Shown: in pieces, positions 6,356-10,399 of the stretch | Layout: every line of letters begins with the position of its first letter | How positions within the stretch are numbered: the stretch's first letter is position 1 | Assembly: GCA_019348435.1 (NCBI GenBank) | Contig: JAHWJM010000037.1 | Coordinates: 1 to 11,604, forward strand | Source of the DNA: Actinomycetota bacterium | GTDB lineage: Bacteria > Actinomycetota > Thermoleophilia > Solirubrobacterales > Solirubrobacteraceae | Direction: 5' to 3' | Length of the DNA: 11,604 bases | Notes under the pieces: generated by a model | Seen by the model: the letters and a program-made list of their open reading frames with translations, nothing else | What the model was told of the DNA's origin: nothing | The model's database searches: none | Translations under genes and position numbers: made by a program

Positions 6356-7264
6356 ATGGCGGCGCCGCACACCACGCTGCGGGTCCCGCCCGCGCGCCAG
6401 GGGCCGGGGCCGATCCCGGCCGCACTCGTCGACGCGCTCGCGCTGACGCTCGCGCGGCGCGGCGCGGGCGCCTTCCCCGGTGATCGGATGGCCCCGGGCG
6501 TCGGCAGCGGCACCGAGCTCGCGCAGCTGCGGCCCTACCAGCTGGGCGACGACGTGCGCCAGCTCGACGCTGCCGCCAGCGCACGCACCGGCCAGGCGCA
6601 CGTGCGCCTGCAGGTGCCCGAGCGGATCCTCACCACCTGGCTCGTGCTCGACCTCTCCGCCTCGATGGCGTTCGGCACCGCCGACCGGCTGAAGGCGGAC
6701 GTGGCCGAGGGCGTCGCGCACGTGGTGGGCCGCGCCGCGACGCGCCACGGCGGGCGGCTCGCGGTGCTCACGGCCGGCGGACCCGAGAAGATGCTGCCGC
6801 CGCGCGGCGGGCCGCACGCGAAGATCGGCCTCAAGCGGCTGCTCGCCGAGGGCGTCGCGGTCGACGGCGCCGCCGACCGCGGCCTCTCGCCGGTGCTGCA
6901 CAAGGCCGGCAGGCTGGCGCGACAGCCCGGGCTCGTGGTCGTCGTCTCCGACTTCCGCGGCGAGCCGGAGTGGCGCAAGCCGCTGCGCGGGCTCGGCGCG
7001 CGCCACCGTGTGCTCGCCGTCGAGATCCGCGATCCGCGCGAGGAGCGGCTGGAGCCCGTCGGGCGCCTGGCGCTCGTCGATCCCGAGAGCGGGCGGCTGA
7101 TCGAAGTCGACACGTCGCGCCGCAAGCTGCGCGAGCGCTTTGCCGCCGCCGCCGCCGAGGAGCGCGCGGTCGTCGCGGCCGAGCTGCGCAAGGCCAACGT
7201 CCAGCACGTCGTGCTGTCGACGAGCGGCGACTGGCTGAAGGCACTGGGACGGGCGCTGCGGTAG
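6356..7264 (+). CDS. DUF58 protein with VWA-like domain
   Basis: A 302-residue DUF58 protein. The family hallmark is YQLGDDVRQLDAAASARTG (about 61-79), normally 'Y..GDD.R.IDW..SAR', here with Ala instead of Trp after Asp71. A VWA-like fold follows with LVLDLSASMAFG (Asp99, Ser101, Ser103) and VVVVSDFRG. Many DUF58 proteins start with two membrane helices; this one has none and should be cytosolic. DUF58 genes lie directly after moxR in most genomes and the products are thought to link MoxR ATPases with their clients. ATG 6356 has a poorly placed TAGGA directly before it and GGCGGA twelve bases upstream; the start is therefore likely but not certain. The gap from moxR holds two similar ACGT..GATGAG segments (6298-6309 and 6321-6333) and a tiny possible 15-codon frame that I do not call. 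Confidence 0.87.
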   Translation: MAAPHTTLRVPPARQGPGPIPAALVDALALTLARRGAGAFPGDRMAPGVGSGTELAQLRPYQLGDDVRQLDAAASARTGQAHVRLQVPERILTTWLVLDLSASMAFGTADRLKADVAEGVAHVVGRAATRHGGRLAVLTAGGPEKMLPPRGGPHAKIGLKRLLAEGVAVDGAADRGLSPVLHKAGRLARQPGLVVVVSDFRGEPEWRKPLRGLGARHRVLAVEIRDPREERLEPVGRLALVDPESGRLIEVDTSRRKLRERFAAAAAEERAVVAAELRKANVQHVVLSTSGDWLKALGRALR

Positions 7265-7275
7265 CGAGAACCTGC

Positions 7276-7297
7276 GATGTCCTGCGCCACCGACATC
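7276..7297. repeat. Inverted repeat in the DUF58-VWA intergenic gap
   Basis: GATGTC (7276-7281) and GACATC (7292-7297) are perfectly complementary with a ten-base loop. It lies inside the operon in a 56-base gap. It could be a processing or attenuation hairpin, but at six base pairs it may also be chance. Confidence 0.3.
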
Positions 7298-7306
7298 CCG
7301 ACGAGC

Positions 7307-7320
7307 GACAGCGCGCTGTC
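7307..7320. repeat. Perfect 14-bp palindrome abutting the second VWA start codon
   Basis: GACAGCGCGCTGTC reads the same on both strands and ends one base before the ATG at 7321. As RNA it could fold into a five-base-pair stem with a CGCG loop, occupying the place where a ribosome-binding site would be; no Shine-Dalgarno is present. As DNA it could be a dimeric repressor site. Confidence 0.5.
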
Positions 7321-8262
7321 ATGAGCTTCGCCTCCCCGCTCGCACTGTTGTGCCTGTTCGCCGTGCCGCTGGCGGTGCTCGCCCACGTCGCCGCTCGGCG
7401 CCGGCGGCGTCTGTATCCGGTGCGCTTCACGGCGGTGTCGACGCTGGCGGCTGTCGCCGATGGCGAGCCGCAGTGGCGCCGCCACCTGCCGCTCGCGCTG
7501 CTCGCGCTGGCGCTGGCGGCGCTCGCTCTCTCGCTGGCGCGGCCGCAGCGGACGATCCAGGTTCCGGTCCAGCGTGCCTCCGTCGTCCTCGTCACCGACG
7601 TCTCGCGCTCGATGTCGGCGACCGACGTGAGCCCGACGCGCCTGGAGGCCGCGCGGCAGGCGGCACTGAGCTTCCTCGACCAGGTGCCCGACGAGCTGCG
7701 CGTCGGCCTCGTGACGTACTCCGACGTCGCCCAGACGCTGCAGACGCCGACGACCGACCACGAAGCCGTGGTCAGCGCGCTCAACACGCTGCAGCCGATC
7801 TCCGGCACCGCCACCGGCGCAGGGCTGCGCACGGCGCTGGACGACCTGAAGGTCAGGGGATCCTCCCAGGCGCGGCCGCCGGCGGCGCTCGTCCTGCTGT
7901 CCGACGGCTCGGCGACCGACGGCTCGGCGGCGGACGTCGTCGCGGCCGAGGCCAGGCGCCTGCGCGTGCCGATCTACACCGTCGCGCTCGGCACCCCCGA
8001 CGGCACGATCACGCTGCGCGGCCAGACGCTCAACGTGCCACCCGACACCGAGGCCCTGGAGCGGATCGCCTCCGCATCCGGCGGCGAGGCGTTCCGCGCC
8101 GAGGACTCAGACCAGCTCGATGCCGTCTACGAGAAGCTTGGCTCGCAGATCGGCACGGAGCCCGAGAAGCAGGAGATCACCGCGTTGTTCGCGGGCGCGG
8201 CGCTGCTGCTGCTGGCAGGCGCGCTCGTGAGCTCGCTGCGGCTGGGCGGGCGCCTGCCGTAG
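7321..8262 (+). CDS. BatA/BatB-like membrane VWA protein (second copy)
   Basis: A 313-residue paralogue of the VWA protein at 4259. It starts MSFASPLALLCLFAVPLAVL (first helix), has a basic loop (AARRRRR), a second helix about 56-73, the VWA domain about 85-280, and a C-terminal helix about 287-306. The metal site is complete: Asp93-x-Ser95-x-Ser97 (DVSRSM), Thr163 (SGTATG) and Asp195 (LLSDG), at the same positions as in the first copy. Like that one, its VWA domain should face outward. ATG 7321 is chosen because it matches the first copy's start exactly; the frame is open further upstream, but that part is a shadow of DUF58. The region before the start has a perfect palindrome and no Shine-Dalgarno. 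It is the last gene of the operon and is followed by a hairpin. The two copies may form a pair, like BatA/BatB in other bacteria. Confidence 0.88.
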   Translation: MSFASPLALLCLFAVPLAVLAHVAARRRRRLYPVRFTAVSTLAAVADGEPQWRRHLPLALLALALAALALSLARPQRTIQVPVQRASVVLVTDVSRSMSATDVSPTRLEAARQAALSFLDQVPDELRVGLVTYSDVAQTLQTPTTDHEAVVSALNTLQPISGTATGAGLRTALDDLKVRGSSQARPPAALVLLSDGSATDGSAADVVAAEARRLRVPIYTVALGTPDGTITLRGQTLNVPPDTEALERIASASGGEAFRAEDSDQLDAVYEKLGSQIGTEPEKQEITALFAGAALLLLAGALVSSLRLGGRLP

Positions 8263-8287
8263 CTGCGCTGCGTCGGCGGCGCAGAGA

Positions 8288-8333
8288 GGTGTGGCGAAAC
8301 GGGTGACGCTCCGCGTGCTCGATTCGCCACACC
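8288..8333. terminator. Bidirectional terminator-like hairpin between convergent genes
   Basis: GGTGTGGCGAA (8288-8298) and TTCGCCACACC (8323-8333) are an 11-bp perfect inverted repeat; three more pairs (GAG with CTC) form if A8287 is bulged. The 24-base loop holds a small inner stem ACGC/GCGT (8306-8309 and 8313-8316). It lies between the stop of the VWA gene (8262) and the stop of the opposing small gene (8350). No T-run follows, as often in high-GC genomes. Confidence 0.6.
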
Positions 8334-8349
8334 CTCAGCGTTCAACGTG

Positions 8350-8592
8350 TCAGGCGGCCGCCTGGTCGGGCATCCTCGACTCGTCGAGGTCCTTGAGGAG
8401 CTCGTGGCACCTCGCAGCGCGCGCGGAGTCCTCCGCCATCACGCTCTCGAAGAACGACGCGATGTCGTCGCGCCCGGCGTTCTTGGCGTCGCGCACGTAC
8501 TGGCCGTAGTCGTGGCCCGCCTTCAGCGAGTGGTACTGCACCGAGATCAGATCGAACGCGACGTCGTCGAAGCCCGTCTCACCTGTAGCCAT
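8350..8592 (-). CDS. Small helical protein, possibly ferritin-like
   Basis: An 80-residue soluble protein, predicted as two or three helices: FDDVAFDLISVQYHSLKAGH, then DYGQYVRDAKNAGRDDIASF and ESVMAEDSARAARCHELLKD. The pattern 'DLISV.YH.L..G..Y..Y..DA..AG..D...FF..V...D..RA..CHE.L' is that of short, widespread bacterial proteins I know as hypothetical or ferritin-like; the full set of iron-binding carboxylates is not obvious, so a metal role is only a guess. Two ATGs are adjacent (8595 and 8592). The AAAGGAGG at 8599-8606 lies three bases from the first and six from the second; the second is favoured. A TATAGC at 8622-8627 could be its -10 box. It stands convergent to the VWA operon and downstream of the small membrane-protein gene. 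Confidence 0.75.
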   Translation of the reverse strand: MATGETGFDDVAFDLISVQYHSLKAGHDYGQYVRDAKNAGRDDIASFFESVMAEDSARAARCHELLKDLDESRMPDQAAA

Positions 8593-8598
8593 CATCAG

Positions 8599-8606
8599 CC
8601 TCCTTT
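8599..8606 (-). promoter_or_regulatory. Strong ribosome-binding site of the small helical protein
   Basis: AAAGGAGG on the minus strand, nearly full complement to the 16S rRNA tail and the strongest in the window. Six bases separate it from ATG 8592 and three from ATG 8595, which points to the second ATG as start. Confidence 0.65.
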
Positions 8607-8621
8607 GAGGTAGCGCGCGCC

Positions 8622-8627
8622 GCTATA
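8622..8627 (-). promoter_or_regulatory. Candidate -10 element for the small helical protein
   Basis: TATAGC on the minus strand, about 15 bases upstream of the Shine-Dalgarno, would give a short leader containing that site. No clear -35 sequence is seen. Confidence 0.3.
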
Positions 8628-8655
8628 CCCACCGCCAGCCGGGGCTACGCCGCGG

Positions 8656-8689
8656 CTCCGGCGCCGGGCGTCAACGCCAGGCGCCGGAG
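8656..8689. terminator. 16-bp near-perfect hairpin spanning the stop codon of the membrane-protein gene
   Basis: CTCCGGCGCCGGGCGT (8656-8671) pairs with ACGCCAGGCGCCGGAG (8674-8689) with one mismatch (8666/8679) and two bases between the arms. The minus-strand gene's TGA is at 8671-8673, so the stop lies at the tip of the stem and the last codons form one arm. It likely terminates or stabilises that transcript and insulates the next minus-strand gene. No T-run follows. Confidence 0.6.
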
Positions 8690-8928
8690 TCCCCGGCGCG
8701 CCCGAGCTCCCAGTGCCCCGCCCAGCGCTCCAGCCGCCATGAGCCGAGCGCGACGGCGAGCAGGACGATCCCGTAGCCCGCGAAGCCGTCGACCTCGGCG
8801 GCGATCACGAGCAGCCAGAGGAACGCCGCGAGCCAGGCGAACGGGCGCCACGGCACGTGCGGAAGCGAGCGGCGGCGCTCGGCGTCGTCCTCGTCCTCGG
8901 GCTCCCATCCGCGGGTGTCGATGAGCAT
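8671..8928 (-). CDS. Small membrane protein of unknown function
   Basis: An 85-residue protein. It begins with an acidic/basic segment (MLIDTRGWEPEDEDDAERRR), followed by two hydrophobic helices, about PFAWLAAFLWLLVIAAEVDG and GYGIVLLAVALGSW, and a short tail rich in Trp and Arg (RLERWAGHWELG). I do not recognise a family. The codon choice (strong G/C third bases) is native and the alternative frames in this stretch are arginine-rich, as shadows usually are. A TACCGT box lies seven bases before ATG 8928, and no Shine-Dalgarno is seen, so the transcript may be leaderless. It is divergent from the DUF5995 gene, with 62 bases between their starts, and its stop codon is inside a long hairpin. It might form a helical hairpin dimer in the membrane, but nothing indicates a partner. 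Confidence 0.7.
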   Translation of the reverse strand: MLIDTRGWEPEDEDDAERRRSLPHVPWRPFAWLAAFLWLLVIAAEVDGFAGYGIVLLAVALGSWRLERWAGHWELGRAGDSGAWR

Positions 8929-8935
8929 CGTCTCG

Positions 8936-8941
8936 ACGGTA
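8936..8941 (-). promoter_or_regulatory. Candidate -10 element for the small membrane protein
   Basis: TACCGT on the minus strand, seven bases before ATG 8928. Same spacing as TACCTT before htrA, in keeping with a leaderless transcript. Confidence 0.25.
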
Positions 8942-8974
8942 GCTCAGGCGTCAAGCCGCGGCCGGACCTTCGCT

Positions 8975-8980
8975 TATAGT
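8975..8980 (+). promoter_or_regulatory. Candidate -10 element for the DUF5995 gene
   Basis: TATAGT is a close match to the consensus and lies ten bases before ATG 8991. There is no Shine-Dalgarno in between, so transcription probably begins at or just before the start codon. Confidence 0.45.
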
Positions 8981-8990
8981 CGTCTCGCAA

Positions 8991-9803
8991 ATGCGATCTG
9001 GCTCGCCTCCGTCGCCTGCAGTCCCCGAGCAGGCCGTCGCGACACTCGACGAGGCCGTCGCTCACATGGTTCGCCTGGACGCGCAGTTCGCGCGGGATGA
9101 CGGCGTGCGCTACTTCAACGCGCTCTATCTCGAGGTCACGCGCGAAGTCGTCCGGCGGCTCGAGCGCCGAGAACTCGAGGATCCCGCCTTCCTCGAGGTT
9201 CTCGCGGTGCTGTTCAGCAACGCCTACTTCCGAGCGGTCGTCGACTTCGCCGGCGGCACGAGCGCCGGCGGCTCGAGAGCCTGGGCGCCGCTGTTCGCGG
9301 TCCGCTTCGACCGCCGTGTCGCACCGATCCAGTTCGCGCTGGCCGGCATGAACGCCCACATCAACTACGACCTGCCGATCGGCGTGCGCGACACCTGCCA
9401 CGCCCGCAGCGTCACCCCACGCGACGGCACGGCGCAGCACCGCGACTACGTGCACCTCAACGCGATCCTGGCCGACGTGCAGGAGCGAGTGAAGCCATGG
9501 CTGATACCCGGCGCGCTCGGCCTCGCCGACCGCGTGTTCGGGCGCCTGGACGACATCGTCGCCGCGTTCAGCGTCGCTCGCGGGCGCGACGCAGCGTGGG
9601 TGCACGCCAAGACGCTGTGGTCGCTGCGCGGCGAAGCTCAGCTCAGCAGCTCGTATCTGATCACCCTCGACCACTCCGTCGGGTTGGCCGGGCGCGGCCT
9701 GCTCACCCCGACGCTGCTCGGGCTCTCGCGCTGGTCGGCTGCTCAAGGCTGGCTTCCGCGCCCGGCGCGGATGCTGCTGGGAGGGCCCGGGGCAGGCTGG
9801 TAA
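8991..9803 (+). CDS. DUF5995 family protein
   Basis: A 270-residue soluble, mostly helical protein. The most telling stretch is FALAGMNAHINYDLPIGV (about residues 116-133), the conserved core of DUF5995 proteins as I know them, preceded by RVAPIQ and followed by the D..HLNAILADVQ segment. Family members are common in actinobacteria and have no established role; the conserved His/Asn/Asp residues in AGMNAHIN.DLP could line an active or metal site, but that is a guess. Length is usual for the family. There is no signal peptide. ATG 8991 was chosen because a TATAGT box lies ten bases upstream and no other start fits. Its promoter region is shared with the divergent small membrane-protein gene. 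No clear terminator follows its TAA. Confidence 0.85.
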   Translation: MRSGSPPSPAVPEQAVATLDEAVAHMVRLDAQFARDDGVRYFNALYLEVTREVVRRLERRELEDPAFLEVLAVLFSNAYFRAVVDFAGGTSAGGSRAWAPLFAVRFDRRVAPIQFALAGMNAHINYDLPIGVRDTCHARSVTPRDGTAQHRDYVHLNAILADVQERVKPWLIPGALGLADRVFGRLDDIVAAFSVARGRDAAWVHAKTLWSLRGEAQLSSSYLITLDHSVGLAGRGLLTPTLLGLSRWSAAQGWLPRPARMLLGGPGAGW

Positions 9804-9945
9804 TCAAGATCCGCGCTCTCAATGTCGATTCTCGATAGTTACCGATGCGGCGTTGCTAGATTTGGGGTTTCACTGGCCTTCTGAGGCCCGGCGCGGGACG
9901 AGCTGCGGAGACTTGGGGGCTGCCTTTCAACGGAAAGGGGCGAAC
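9804..9945 (+). promoter_or_regulatory. Leader region with a hairpin at the ribosome-binding site
   Basis: This 142-base stretch has lower GC at its left end and no gene. A possible -10 box TAGATT is at 9857-9862. Just before the GTG at 9946, CCTTTC (9923-9928) and GAAAGG (9933-9938) form a six-base-pair hairpin with a four-base loop; the right arm is part of the Shine-Dalgarno GGAAAGGGG (9932-9940). Folding would hide the ribosome-binding site. I do not recognise a known riboswitch class. Confidence 0.35.
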
Positions 9946-10164
9946 GTGGCGCGCAAGCGACCGGCAGCCTCCGATGTATCGCCTGTCCCCGCACATCCCA
10001 ACGCCTCTCCGGTACGAGGTGGGCCCGACGGTGCGGTTGCCCTCAGCCACGCGCAGGCGCGGGCACTGCGGCGGTGCACTCCGCTGACGGGCGCTGAGTT
10101 CGGCGGCCGGTTCGGCTTCGAAGTCGGTCGGCGGGAAGGTGAGCCCACTCGTGTCGACCGCTGA
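9946..10164 (+). CDS. Small hypothetical protein
   Basis: A possible 72-residue basic protein beginning at GTG, five bases after GGAAAGGGG. It opens ARKRPAASDVSPVPAHP and later has ALSHAQARALRRCTPLTGAE and a Gly/Phe-rich FGGRFGFEVGRR. I recognise no family. The Shine-Dalgarno and the following overlapping gene support it, but third-position G/C is lower than in neighbouring genes, and nothing like a conserved motif is visible. The frame is open further upstream to TTG 9853, but that start has no ribosome-binding site. Lower GC3 could mean recent transfer or that the frame is not coding. Confidence 0.4.
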   Translation: MARKRPAASDVSPVPAHPNASPVRGGPDGAVALSHAQARALRRCTPLTGAEFGGRFGFEVGRREGEPTRVDR

Positions 10165-10333
10165 TCAGACACAGCACGCCACGCCGGCGGCGGCCTCGAT
10201 ACCCGATCAAGAACTCGACAAGATCATCTTCCGTGCTGCTGCGATCGGGATTCCGGCCTGGCGGGTGATCACCGCCCTCGGGCTGCCGCTCTCGGCTCCG
10301 GCGTCAGGCGAGCGCCTACCCCCGGCGCCCTGA
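10151..10333 (+). CDS. Small hypothetical protein with a possible helix-turn-helix
   Basis: A possible 60-residue protein from GTG 10151; an in-frame GTG at 10139 would add four residues. The GTG at 10151 follows GGAAGGTGAG at a workable distance, and it overlaps the preceding small gene by 14 bases in another frame, suggesting coupling. The middle reads DKIIFRAAAIGIPAWRVITA followed by LGLPL, which has the A...G...W..I..LG spacing of a helix-turn-helix, flanked by low-complexity tails. It may be a small DNA-binding protein, but I do not recognise a family and the signal is weak. Its TGA is followed immediately by a perfect hairpin, which supports a real transcript end here. Confidence 0.4.
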   Translation: MSTADQTQHATPAAASIPDQELDKIIFRAAAIGIPAWRVITALGLPLSAPASGERLPPAP

Positions 10334-10334
10334 G

Positions 10335-10372
10335 CGGCCGGAGTACGGCCGACGCGTCGCCCGACAGCGACG
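10335..10372. terminator. Two consecutive hairpins between convergent genes
   Basis: CGGCCG (10335-10340) pairs with CGGCCG (10346-10351) over a GAGTA loop, one base after the stop of the small gene. CGTCGC (10355-10360) pairs with GCGACG (10367-10372) over six bases. They lie between a plus-strand gene end and the minus-strand GH15 gene end (10400) and could stop transcription from both sides. No T-run is present. Confidence 0.45.
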
Positions 10373-10399
10373 AGTGGGCCGCGATCGACCCGCCGCCTC

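Noticed and set aside
4175..7207. A 1010-codon open frame on the minus strand opposite the VWA, MoxR and DUF58 genes
   Set aside because: The translation is Arg/Gly/Asp-rich and lacks domains, while the plus strand encodes full, motif-complete proteins over the same stretch. Long antisense frames are expected at this GC content.
9804..9945. A c-di-AMP (ydaO-type) riboswitch before the small gene
   Set aside because: Purine-rich blocks near the start recalled it, but I could not lay out the conserved core, and the downstream gene is not a cell-wall hydrolase or transporter.
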